From Marthasterias glacialis (lineage: Eukaryota; Echinodermata; Asteroidea; Forcipulatida; Asteriidae): 64,000 nucleotides of DNA. The position numbers and the translations under genes were made by a program. Numbering within the stretch: the stretch's first letter is position 1; each line of letters starts with the position of its first letter. The notes beneath the pieces are model-generated. The model was not told where the DNA came from and made no database searches. It saw nothing but the letters and a program-made list of their open reading frames with translations. Shown in pieces: positions 52,793 to 64,000 of this stretch. The stretch covers positions 27,332,923-27,396,922 of the forward strand of contig OU452222.1 in NCBI GenBank assembly GCA_911728455.2. The letters are read 5' to 3'.

Positions 52793-53281
52793 TTAATTAG
52801 GCATGTGGTCGATCGACTCTACGCGCCGCTCATATATGGTATCCCGTAAAAGAGGCATCAAATCATACAGCAAGCGGTTCCCCCTAATTCTTCTTTGATT
52901 TATGACACGTCTAACTGCATGCAGTTTAGGGTGACCGTGTACAAAAGATTTATTTGAACTCGTCGTATGTTGCGCAAACGTTCTACTAGGTAAACATGGC
53001 GCGTCTGATCCGTTGTTTCCAGCCAGCCATGCCCTTAGCCTCTTACTTTCAGTTCTAAAGGCTTCGCGACTGAGCTGGACTGATGACAAATTGATACAGA
53101 CATTGACTATACTGTTTAAAACTGCAATTAAAATCAGATTAAAAAAAAAACTTGTAAAAGCAGAACGAGTTAAGAACACTGTTAGGATTTCACTCCCACA
53201 ACCGGATATTATTTGAACGAGGTTTGCGTCAAAATGCTTGAATTTGGACATTTCGCGTACCTCAGTTTGACACAATCGCAC
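52793..53281 (-). other. 162-codon open frame, probably not a gene
   Basis: It starts MRLCQTEVREMSK and contains one hydrophobic stretch (FFFNLILIAVLNSIVNV) that could be a membrane helix, then a basic half (RRVINQRRIRGNRLLYDLMP). No family recognised and no supporting exon nearby. Slightly longer than expected by chance in AT-rich DNA. Confidence 0.15.
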
Positions 53282-54823
53282 TGAGCGCCCTAAAAGCGCC
53301 CTGCAAGCACTCGAAAGTTTTTAACAAGCACCTACTTTTCGGGAGCCAATCGGCGTTGTTTTTCAGTGATTCACTGATAGAGTCCAGAGGTATCGGTACG
53401 GCGCGCTGCCCATGGCAGTGATATTGGTGTTTGACCTAACACATTAAACAGATAATGCGAACAGATGACAACAGTAACGCCAAAATTTATCTGCAATGCT
53501 CATTGGTGCTTATCAAGAGTTTGTACTGATGTTGTTACCAATCTATTTTTGCCTTAAACTTTCTGAAATTATATTGATACAATATATATATACCTAATGT
53601 ACAGTTTATAGTACTCATTAGGCCTACAGCCATGTTTTTGTGAATGACGTTATGTTTATACACATGAAAATATCTTACACATTTATTTTTTACAATTATA
53701 TGAAATTACATCTTTTGCAAGGGCAATAAAATTACTTGTGCAAACACATAATTGTCAAAATCGTCTAGTTTTGATTGATTTTTTTGTCATTTTATAATAC
53801 ATGTACAATTTTATAATAAAATGACAAAGGCCCAAATCGGGCTATGTTACCAAATAACCCTCTTAAAATTGTCAACAATTCTATTTACGTAATAAATACT
53901 TGTAAATAACAAGTGGAAAGTAAAATGCTAATAGGAAAACTCAATCCCCATCTCCCTAAACGACTACGGACAAGACAACTAACTAAGCTAACCATGCAAA
54001 ACAACAACAAGCAAACAAGCAAAGATAAAGGCGACCCCTAAATAAAACTGAAGGGGGGGGGGAGGGACCAGGAAATCTTCACCAAAGATTTTAGGCACAT
54101 GAGTTTCCGTAAGAAATACTTTGCCTCTGTGTGCCTATATGAATACTGAAGCCTATTATGTGTCTTATTAGGCCTATATATTATTTTGTATAAATCGTCT
54201 GTTTGAATATGGAAATCTACGTGTACATTTCCTTTCGATTCAACCCGCTGCAAGTCGAAATTCTTGCTAAACCACTAAGTTGACATAAAATGGGAAATTC
54301 CTGGAAAAAGGCGATCTTTTAACGGTGAGCAGCCATGCATATGTTTTGACACGACGTGCGAGGCGTGTGCGTGTGTGTGGACATGAAAGTACCGTATCTA
54401 TTGATGGTTTATTTAAGATACCATGTCAAGAGGAACTCTCCATGAATCACTTGATTGTAGATAACACCTGCTTGCCGTGAGATTGCCCAAGTTGCCAGCG
54501 GTCACAGATGAGACTTGGAAAGTAGTTCGAGGAAAATTCTGCCCCACCTTGCGTCATAAAAATAAAGAAATTCAGATTTTGTTTTTGTGGTAGCTCTCTT
54601 CAACCCTTTTTACTATAATTTATTTGTAAATTCATTTTCTAACAAATTACGATGCGGTAACAGTTGTGTATCTGAGTTTAAGCCTGGGAGTGTCTGGGCA
54701 GGTGTACAATTCAAACAACAGGACAATTCAGACAGGTTGAGTGAAGGTCTCCAGTTGGCAAGTATGTACAAAACCAATGGGGGCTGTTGCCAAAAAGTTG
54801 GAGCACCAACAAAAGAGGAACAA
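53282..54823. other. Intergenic AT-rich
   Basis: No gene seen. A hairpin-like TTTTGTCATTTTATAATA / TATAATAAAATGACAAAG inverted pair lies near 53784-53830. Confidence 0.4.
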
Positions 54824-55094
54824 TAGACCGATTGCGCGACCAATGTTTTAACATGTCATCGCGTGACCTGTAGTGGGTACCACGTCATATAGTGCAGTGG
54901 GCCCTCACGCCCCCCCCCCCGATCCGCCCCTGGGAATACTTTTCACATATTTTGTGAAAGAAAAGCCTCAATCCAATAAACAGAGTGCAACAATCATCAT
55001 GTACCGTACCGCACTTTCTTATGGATGACGTCGTGTTTGTTTACATTCAATACCCACTACATGTCACGTGACGTGGGTCGAGCAATCGGTCTAT
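54824..55094. mobile_element. MITE, TAGACCGATTGC ends, 271 bp
   Basis: Left TAGACCGATTGCGCGACC then CGTGACCTGTAGTGGGTA; right TACCCACTACATGTCACGTG-type sequence then GGTCGAGCAATCGGTCTA. A C-run lies inside at about 54910-54920. Confidence 0.8.
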
Positions 55095-55489
55095 AGGAGG
55101 TCCCCGATTGCAAGTGAAAACGTGTGTGTGGGTGGGTGTTTGTCCTCACCTGTGTAGTAACTTGAAACACTGTGGACTTAACACGTCCATACCGTGTTTT
55201 TACGAGCTCGATATTCTCAATTTACTCAAAAAGGAAGCATTTTGGGTACGTAATTGAATAGCTCAAAATTGAGTATTTAAAGAGATCAGGTGTCCAAAAA
55301 CCAGCTCTCAAAACACTCTCTAATGTAGTTGTGTGCATGGATGGGTGATCGAACGGGATCAAATCGAGAACCTCAACAAAATCTGATCTGCGTGTACGCG
55401 TGTACGAGTAGGCCTGCACCATGTAAATAGTATGTTTTGGAAAGAGGTAGTGGCTCTAAAACGATTGGTTTGTTTTCACCATTTCCAGT

Positions 55490-56030
55490 GGCGTAAATTT
55501 GTTGTGAAAAGTGGGGGGGGGGGGGGGGGGGCAATGGGAAAAAAAGAATAATGCTGGGATCACGAGCAAATGGGGCATGGGGAAGGTTCATGTAAATCCA
55601 CAGCAGATGTTCGATTGCATTTATATGGATGCCATCTATGTTGTTAATGTACGTAGTTTGTTCATAATAATTACAGAAAATACTATTTCTTTTCTGCTTT
55701 TCTGCTTTTAGTACATTGTACGTATTTCATTAGGCCTTGTCAAGTAACCGATACTAACCTCAGTTTGTCACAGCGGTGCTGTTTGGTGGGTAAAGTTCCG
55801 TAACGTTCGTGTAAATGACCGTCTACTCACTGTTTGCACGTACAGGCGTGGGTGTTGTCTTGATAGGGATTTGTAGAAATGCTTTATTCATTTACTAAGC
55901 TACCGGGTTCTTTTTCAGTGAAACCCACCAATTTTTTTTTCAAGGACCAAAAATCCGGGGGGATGATCACATGGATCCCATAAAAAAAAATGGGGGAATA
56001 TATCCCCCACCCCCTGGCATTTACGACCAT
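55490..56030 (+). repeat. Dispersed repeat, copy 2
   Basis: Second copy of the 5080-5640 repeat, same strand and block order, including the long G-run at about 55512-55531. Small indels include a missing stretch around ACAGGCGTGTGCAG. Confidence 0.75.
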
Positions 56031-58983
56031 GACCATTTCTACTTGTGGGTTGTAGCCGTCGTCTGGGATCTGGTTGGTTTGATCATGGGTGTTTTACAAA
56101 CAGAGGAAGTTTTTCGATTTAGTTTTGTGTACAGAAATTATTGGAAGGCGTCTGGAAAAGTAAGTCCAAACAACAGAGGAAATGCTAGATCTCTTGTTAA
56201 GAAGTGGTCGCTCCGAAAACTTCATCAAACGTGGACTCATTTTGCGGCGATTTCTCAGACGTGGGTGTAGTGGTAATCATGAGGTAAAGTGTTTCGTTTA
56301 GGATGCGGTACAGTTTCTCTTTAATGTAAGTTTAACGGGTTGTGGTGTTGGGGGGGCAGCAAGATGGAAACTCGATCTCAGCGATGAACTAGCCACATTG
56401 GAATGTTAATGGTTACACGATGATCCATTCAAAGCATTGGATTCAGAGAGGATGGTTTCAAACTGCCGCTTCCCCGCCCTCTGGATTGGAGGATGATTTG
56501 GGAGAGAAGTAAAATGTTACCGCTTACAATTTACCTCGCGATTATTGAGAACTGTATTCAGTAAGTGCTGGGCTCCATTTGGGACACCCCTCATGCGCCA
56601 ACATACTCCCCCGACGTTTCTGTGACGAAAACTTTGTAAATGAAATTGACACGCTGCTAAAAATTACACGATTTGGTAGGGTTGGGGAGGGGCTAGAGGG
56701 GACTTGACGTCATGCTGATGTTAAAGGTAAAGTTCAGGATCGGTAATAATAATAAAGTAAAACTAAAATTATATTCTCAGTTTTAGACTGAAAGCTACCT
56801 GATAACAAAGTAAACACCAGTACAATTTTTTTATGTGAGAAATAGTTCCGTCTAAAAATGAAAACAAAGTCGAGAAAAAATCATTTCGAAGACACCCCGA
56901 AACGCCATTACTTATTTCGACTGCTGAACAATATTGAGGTATACATAATTTACACCCCCACGATCGTACCATGTTCATGTACTGGGCACGTAACTATGTG
57001 AACGCACACAAAATAACTGACGAGCTCAATCCGGCGGTTTTTTGTGTCGTACTTTTCACCTAAACTTGATCGCCTTGTTGATAAAGCTTGTACATGGTTG
57101 AACGATGTGTTCTTTGAAAACGTATTGAGGATGGAAAAGAATTTACTCTTCAAAAATAGTTTTTTTTTTTATTTATATGAATTATACCTTTAAGTGCCTA
57201 ATGCATCTGAGATGCTGTACCTTTGGGAATAACGTGATTTTCAGCGGCCTGTGGACCGCTAAATATCAATAACAAATACCGTTTGTTGACCGTAACTTGG
57301 GGAAAGAGTGGCTGGGGGCGGTTTCGCAAAACTCGCCCCCCTTAAATCCCCCACACAAACCGGGCTAGGTGTCTTCGTGCCAGCAAACCCCGTTGCAGAT
57401 CCCTCAGGAGACGATGTTTCGTCCGCTACGACACTGACTGCTCTACCAGCCGAGTTTATATATGATTAGCATTTCAACCATAATGCGCTGCATAACTCCG
57501 GGCTGCACTTTGGCGTGACTTTAGATAAGCGCTGATAGGCGACCGTACTCACATTCACCTTTGGGGGAATCCTTTACCAGCAATTAGTGTTACAATTTAG
57601 TATTAGGGAACACTGTTCCACAAGTCTGCGTAGTACCAGCGACCGTTAAAATTTAAAGTGGGACGTTCTTGTGTTGACGAGATCTGTGCTATGGGTAGCT
57701 TTTAACTGTATACAAAATAAAGGATATTTCATTAGAGAAAAAACAATCTGCCAAAGTTTCAACTTGAAAGCTTGCTCATTAAATGTTCATGTCGGTACCA
57801 ATTCTATAAAAAAAATATTTCAGTCTGAAATTTACTGTCAAAATCACCGTTGCTTAATTCGCTTGCCGCTTTCGAAATGAGCCCGAAATATATACACGTG
57901 CACAAAATCCCTCGTGAACCATCAAATCGCGCCTTTTCGTTAATTTTCACTATAACCTGACCGTCGAATCTGTTGTTTCTTTGTCGCAGATTGATTGGAT
58001 CAACCTGTGAACATTTTCATTTGATTCGATGGTCGGGTTTTTAGAGAAATTTTTTAGTGAAAACTACAGGGATGAATGTGAATTTAAAACAAATGACGTG
58101 CTGTCCATTTCGGTTTTGTTTCGGCTTATCGGTTATTTTGAAGTCATTACGCTTTCGGTGAGGGCTTTCAAATTGGTAGACGAAGTCTAAGCCAGGGCCC
58201 TAGCCCAAGCCCAAGCCGTGTTATCGAAAAGGGCCTTGCCTATGTAAAACTCCGTCTGCATTAAACTGGTTTCCCAGATTGGATTGGATTGGCTCGGCTT
58301 GTCTTAAGGTGGAGTGGGGTCATCAACGATATGCGCACGGTTAGGATTTAGGAATCCGGTCACATCTTGAAAGTCGATGTTGTATAAGGAGTCCATAGCA
58401 TTGAACGTGAGTGAAGCATAAAATTATTTACAGCTGTTTGGCAATATTAAAGAGAATTAAAAGTTTGTTTCATAAGGAATGCTTTTGAACGATGAAATTT
58501 GCGATTTTGTGTATTAAAAATTGCACGAGTATGCCAGCGTTGGAGTCGGAAAGTAGCAAAAACTTCGGGGCGTATAGTAGATAGCTTGTGACGCAGGAGT
58601 TTACCAACAGGTATTGCCATGTGTGAATCCAGCCTTGCATAATTTATGACTCGCCAAAATGCTCGCACTGTCATTGGTCGACTTCTGCGTATACGCAGGT
58701 GAACATTTTTGACAAACAAAGGTGGTCATTTATAACAACAAAACCCTGTGGCATAAAATGTGCGCGCCAAAAGCAAACAGGTGTGTGATTGGCTAAAAAG
58801 CTTCTCCACCGTGTGGGTTTGAAAGAGGAAGAAAGCATAAACGTTAGCGCCCACAACATCACCAAATAAGGCAATCTAATGAGATCTTGTTTGTCACACT
58901 CCCCCCTGTTTTTTAGCTTGAGATTACCCATCACCTGTTGAACGATTTTAAGCCAATCACGGGCCTTACGGATCGATACACAC
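56031..58983. other. Intergenic, no gene recognised
   Basis: Unique-looking AT-rich sequence. A degraded tRNA-like head (GGCTGGTAGAGCAGTCAG on the minus strand) lies at about 57435-57452. Open frames here lack recognisable protein features. Confidence 0.4.
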
Positions 58984-59237
58984 ATTTATATGCAGCGGGA
59001 AAGGCTGTGGGAGGCGACCAGTGAAGGACTTGTTTGTCGGTTGAAAACCGATACATTTTAAAGGCTTCACTCATTGTGTTTTATAAAGAAACGGGAAGAA
59101 GGAAGTTGACAATTTGAAAGGGCAAGTAGGAGTTTATTTCGAATGCAGGTGCCACTGTTCAGCTTGCCGCTACATTCACAAATAAATAATAAAACGTCAA
59201 AAGAAAGATTGCCTCTATATCGGTATTTCTAGTAATG
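58984..59237 (+). promoter_or_regulatory. Candidate promoter and first exon of a gene to the right
   Basis: A TATA-like TTTATATGC (58984-58992) is followed by GC-richer sequence. After about 245 bp comes ATG followed by a good splice donor (ATG at 59235-59237, GTGAGT from 59238). This would be a first exon whose next exon lies beyond the window. Weak evidence. Confidence 0.25.
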
Positions 59238-62200
59238 GTGAGTAACAAACAACATAATTTGAAGAGAGAGGTCGATACGAGTTCGGTTAATTCTTCCTGT
59301 GGCATTAATTTGTTTCCTTCTTTTTTTTTCTCGACTTTGACAAAATTGCAGGCGAAAATATTTCTCTGGAGACTTGGTGTGGTCTGATTTTTTTTTCTCA
59401 GTGAGCTTTCAGATTGAAACTAATAAAAACAAATTTTTTCAATAATTGCCAGATCCTGTACTTTGTCTTTGATTAAGTTTCAACTCCATCATATTATTAT
59501 TCCAATCTGCAAAGCTATAGTTTGTGTATGTTGTTTTTACTCGGTGGAACAATTATTCAGTTCCTGGAATTAATTATGTTCAGGAGTGCGTCTTTCCCTA
59601 ATACTGACATCCTGGACATTTCCAGGATCAGTTATTGTTTCAAACCACGAGTGGGAAATAAAATTGGTGTTTTGCCTCAAAGCCAGTGTAAATACTGCCC
59701 TGTTGACTCCGCAGTGTCACGCTGACACTGTGTAAACACGACGTGTTGACTCGGGTGTTACGCCGACACTGTTCAAACACGAGGCGGTTGTGTGATAGGC
59801 AATGTAGTGCAGCCAAGAACTGGTATTTTCTTGGATTTTAAAGGTCACGTGCCGGTTGAAACGTAACGATGGGGGACGTGAGATAATTGGTACGCTGATG
59901 CCAGACTGAAAGTAATATCAAAACGTGTAGAAATGCTTCTCGACCAAGGATTTATAACATCTTTATTTATTTATAAATATGCCTCTTGGATGACTGTGTG
60001 GGCGGACAAGGAAGCCGTGCATTTTAAATGGTATTAATGAAATTCTCGTGCATTTTCTAAGACTATCCTATAGCAAACTTGAATCCTTGCTGTTTATCGG
60101 TCAACAGCCATATTTTGATACAATCCTACATCCCACACATGAATCTCTACGGCCTCGTTGCGGAAGCGCTGTTATTATTTTGTCTACATTCCACTCACAC
60201 TTTTGAGATTGTGCGTATAATAAGCATTGTATACTTGAAGGTACATGACGCATGAATGACTTATTCTAATGATTACTTATTCTAATGTTATTATTAAGGG
60301 AATAAAAGAGGCGACGAGGTCTTAATCGGCTGTTTAATACCGTCAGTGTTGCGACCCGTGTGCTATAAAGGCCCGAACCGAAGGCGAGGGCATTTATACC
60401 ACGGCCGAGACACTATAAGGTTTAAAATGGCTCTATTATTCCAATTCATGCCCTTTTTTTGTTCAGAAATAAAATGTCGAAAGAATTCAGAGAACGACAC
60501 AACAAACCTTGCTCGCTTTGCAATGATTTTTGCTGCTTTATGTTACGTTCAAGAGCCCAGCTCTGCACTATAGGTCTGTTTCGCGCTTTCTCCTGTAGGA
60601 GGATTTCGAAGGAAAAACTAGCCTAATAATTCACATCAGATAAACAAGAAAATTTTATACAAATTTGAAAACTGGACAAACCAATTACAAACCAATCCCT
60701 AAAAGATTATATAAAAGGCAAGATTGTCCGGGGATACCAAATGCCCTGATGGGTATTGCACTTGAAATGTCTCGCAAGATCCGACCCACAGTACGTAGTT
60801 TTCTCGACGGACAAAATTAATACAACGAACGTGCACAAAATCAGTTGACAAAACCTAGCCATTTAATCGGAGTTTTCTTCGAAACGCCCTCACTTTATTC
60901 GTATTATGAAACTATGATGTGCATATTCATGATGGTTTTATATTTGTAATGGCATAAATTTGCTCTTTCAGAAACTGTTTTATTTGCACCTTCCATTTTA
61001 ACAAGGGGGGGAAATTACCTTCATCTGTTCCACCACTCTCTTTGTAACGTTATTTTGGGGCCTTCCCACTTGGCAGAAAAAGTAATCGCCCAGTATTATT
61101 GGAAATTCGGTGTGTGTGATAAACCAATTTGTTGTTTCAGCTTTCAGCAAATTATTCTCCCAACAGTGACCTCTCCCATTGGTCTGCAAGTAGTTTAAGA
61201 TTGCGATCTTTGTTTGTAGTCTTCGATTTAAGCAGTCGTGTGTATAGCCTCCAAATCCAGCCGCTCCATTAATTATTTTTTTTCTTCTCCTTCTGTTTTT
61301 TGTTTTTGTTTCTGAATCTTTCTTAATTTTTTCTTTTGAAATCTTTATCCAGCTTCCCTCAATTGACTTGTAAAATAATTTCAAATGTCAATTTCAACAA
61401 TGTCCAAAAAGGTCAACACATAGATGAACCTGATGGCAAATCAATTAATATCAATTATTCAATCTCGATATGCCAAATAAATCTGAACTCTAAAGGCGCC
61501 CAAAAAAATCGAGCTTTTTAAAGTTGTCAGCAAACAGCAGTAACGTGAAATTGTCCGCCTTCTTTTAAAGGAAGGACTCATTTTGTTATGCCACCTAGAA
61601 TGAAAGGGAACAATATGCGGGGCAGTTGTACCAACATCACAACACATGAATGAATTAATTGCGTTTACGATAATTGGCAATTTCATCCCCCTCCGGTCTC
61701 TATTGTGAGGATTATTTATACAGCATTAAGACGTTCATTGCTAATTAAATTTATATGGGTCAGGTGGATAGTGTGTGTGTGTTGTTTGTTTGTTTGTTTG
61801 TTTGTTTTTTCTTCAGAATTTAAGAGCTGTGGTTGGTTGGTTGATGGAATGACAGATCGATCGGTTGAACATTCCATTGGATGGTCAATTTATTAGTTAA
61901 CGTCATTAAGTTGTTTCCATTATTTGTTCGTTTTTCTCTCTCTTGTATACTGTTCTTTCAACCACAGGGCCGCACTATAAAACAGTCTTTGATGTTTTTT
62001 TACGTATCTTGTACAAAGATGAATTAATAAATAGCCTAAATAATGAATGCATAAATTATTCAATTTCGATACGCGAAATAAATCTAGATTCTAATGGCGC
62101 CAATAAATCGAACTTTTGAGCAACGTTAAATTACAGAAACAATTGTATGGCCTCACGTTTCGACCCTAGCAGAGTTTCCCTCCAGGACTAAATGAAAACT

Positions 62201-62285
62201 CAACAAACATACAAGTTAGTATACCTAGTGTAATAATAGACGCAGTGCTCGTAAAATTGGCAACCGGAACCAGTCGACATACCAG
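59238..62285. other. AT-rich, no gene recognised
   Basis: It holds a short tandem duplication (TGTTGACTC...CACTGT at 59700-59780) and one half of a diverged direct repeat: AATTATTCAAT(C/T)TCGATA then AAATAAATCT at about 61456-61490, recurring at about 62053-62090. It could be first-intron sequence of the gene proposed at 58984. Confidence 0.35.
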
Positions 62286-63143
62286 TTAACCCTATCAGGA
62301 CCGCGAGGAGGGGGCACAATGTGCCCCCTTCCAATTTTCCCCTGTTACTTTTTAACGCTTACTCCGATCAACGCGAAATTTTCTGACTTTCCCCAAAATA
62401 TATCTAGGATCATATTGGCAAAAAAAAAAAACAAAAAAAACCCACAACTTTTTGAACATAATTTCCACTTATTTTTGATTTCTTTGCCAGAAAAATGATA
62501 GTGATGAGTCACAAGATAGTCTGAAATGGTTTTAGGAATTCAAAATGGCCGCCATTGTGGTGGCCATCTCGGATTTTGTGTTTTCAGCCTGTAATTAGGG
62601 GGTCAAATTATATCAAGTTTTTCAACAAAAGATTATTTTCAAAATGCTAATTTCTTAAAAAATATTTGGATTTGTCATCCAAGCCTTAATATTTCTCCAT
62701 GGGCCCTTGGCGGCGGCCATTTTGATTTTCAAGTGAAAAAAATGCAACAAAACACATCCCCCCCAAAAAAAAAAAATTAAATAAATAAAAATGGGATAAA
62801 ATAATGGACTCCAGTAACTAACTTTGGTTTGCATTATATTGATCTTGTAAAAATGTACAAGTTTGCTAAGTTTCAAAACATTTGGACGAAAAATACAGAA
62901 GTAATGGGAAAACACGATTTTTGACCAAAAAAGGGGGACAAAACAGTCAAAAGCGCCCTCTAGTGACGATTTTTGGATTTTTTTTGACGCCATCATGTAG
63001 AATTCGGTGAAATAAACATTGGTGGAAACCAATCAAAATCGGTCGAACTCTTTGGAAAATACGGAGGGAGAGGGGGGGGGGTGCACTATGTGCCCGGCCC
63101 CCGGTCCCCTACATCCAAAAAAGCCCGGTCCTGATAGGGTTAA
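62286..63143. mobile_element. piggyBac-like MITE with TTAA target duplication
   Basis: TTAA at 62286-62289 and 63140-63143 flanks an 850-bp element whose ends are CCCTATCAGGACCG and its exact reverse complement. TTAA plus CCC-starting TIRs is the piggyBac signature. Just inside each end is a GCAC(A/T)ATGTGC palindrome within a G/C-rich stretch. No transposase frame. Confidence 0.9.
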
Positions 63144-64000
63144 ATTATGTACACGGTTGTATAGATAAGGGTTTACCACTGACAGTACATAATGTTTGTA
63201 CATAATATGATGATGATATATATTATATCATCAAGTTTTATGTTGGGGTTATATGCAAAATATGGAAACGCTCAAATTGGGAGCACCATTTCGTTTTAAT
63301 TAAGAAACGCTTGTTTGACTCTCACATGGTTTGGCAAAAATATGCTAATAATAAGTAAACACCTGGTGAATAATTGGATTATCCTTGAAAACTATGCACG
63401 GGTCAACTAAAACTCATCTAGACCGGATGAGATAAGGCCTGGAAGAAACAGTGATTTCTTTTTCGTCTCCGGGGTCTGTTGGCGTTGACGGCAAGCTCCC
63501 CCATAAATAGACAGGTGGCAGTGTCACCGACCATCCAGTGGCAAAATACACGAAAAAGACGAAAAACAAAACTGGATGAAAATGCTTTAAATGTCCCGAA
63601 GGAGAGAGTTATGATATTTTAAGCAGCACAACTGGCACAGGGTTTGTAATGAGTGTGGTAAATGTGTTTCCCTACCGACACGTTTTTGAAAATAATTGAG
63701 GAACGGGTAATTGCTTCTAGTCAAAGGACTATAGTTCTTCACCTTGTGTTAGAATAGAATCTGAGGTTGAAGGGCAGAAGGAGAAAAATGGAAATGAACT
63801 GCTATGTTCAGTCGTGGTTGTTAATAAGAAACTATTCATTCAACTGACCAAAGTGCATATAAAAAAACCAGACGTTCCAATCCTTGATATGCTATTATTG
63901 GCGTTGTTTTGAGGACACCCTTGAAAAAGACACGGGGATTTAAAGGGAGAAAAACATTGTAATTTGAAAGCAGGATGGCTATTTTTGACCGAGTGTTCTT
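63144..64000. other. Right edge, nothing recognised
   Basis: AT-rich unique-looking sequence with no coding or repeat signal that I can support. Confidence 0.4.

Noticed and set aside
52793-53281. A 162-codon membrane-protein gene on the minus strand
   Set aside because: No recognised domain, no supporting exon and no promoter. Kept only as a low-confidence note.
55971-56270. A 99-codon plus-strand frame
   Set aside because: Its first part is translation of the dispersed repeat; the remainder has no recognisable features.
58447-58985. Two minus-strand frames of 90 and 104 codons
   Set aside because: Composition is unlike protein, they overlap the candidate promoter of the opposite strand, and no family is recognised.

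Overview
The window looks like animal nuclear DNA, most likely from an echinoderm. It is AT-rich, its genes have many introns with GT-AG borders, and its introns are crowded with tRNA-derived SINEs, short inverted-repeat transposons and minisatellites. The echinoderm call rests on the style of the repeats, including a sea-urchin TU-like foldback element, so treat it as inference. Nothing bacterial, viral or CRISPR-like was seen.

Three conserved genes fill the first 50 kb. The 3' end of CENPT (inner kinetochore histone-fold protein) lies on the + strand at 303-2751 and continues off the left edge. RBFA (mitochondrial small-subunit ribosome-binding factor A) lies on the - strand as five exons, 9313 down to 3970, converging on CENPT. 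WDR59 (a GATOR2 subunit that controls mTORC1) lies on the + strand as 24 exons from 9378 to 49775. All exons join in frame, giving predicted proteins of 367 residues (RBFA) and 982 residues (WDR59). The RBFA and WDR59 start codons are only 64 bp apart in head-to-head orientation, so the two probably share a compact bidirectional promoter. The three products work in different compartments (kinetochore, mitochondrion, lysosome surface); sharing a locus does not imply a shared pathway.

WDR59 intron 4 is 15.8 kb and carries two intronless open reading frames on the same strand, at 16666-17472 (268 aa) and 23185-24297 (370 aa). Both are basic and Ser/Arg-rich, with no family I recognise. They are the best candidates for undescribed genes here.

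The rest is mostly mobile DNA. Main items: an inverted-repeat element in RBFA intron 1 with an exact 9-bp target duplication, and a 98-bp hairpin relative in the last WDR59 intron with its own exact 9-bp duplication (Mutator-like non-autonomous elements); a TU-like foldback at 13310-15330; a TTAA-flanked piggyBac-like MITE at 62286-63143; several nested insertions; a 67-nt almost perfect palindrome; and minisatellites with about 21-bp, 46-bp and GTACTT-rich units. From 50.5 kb to the right edge I see no convincing coding exon, only repeats and a weak candidate promoter plus first exon near 58.98-59.24 kb.
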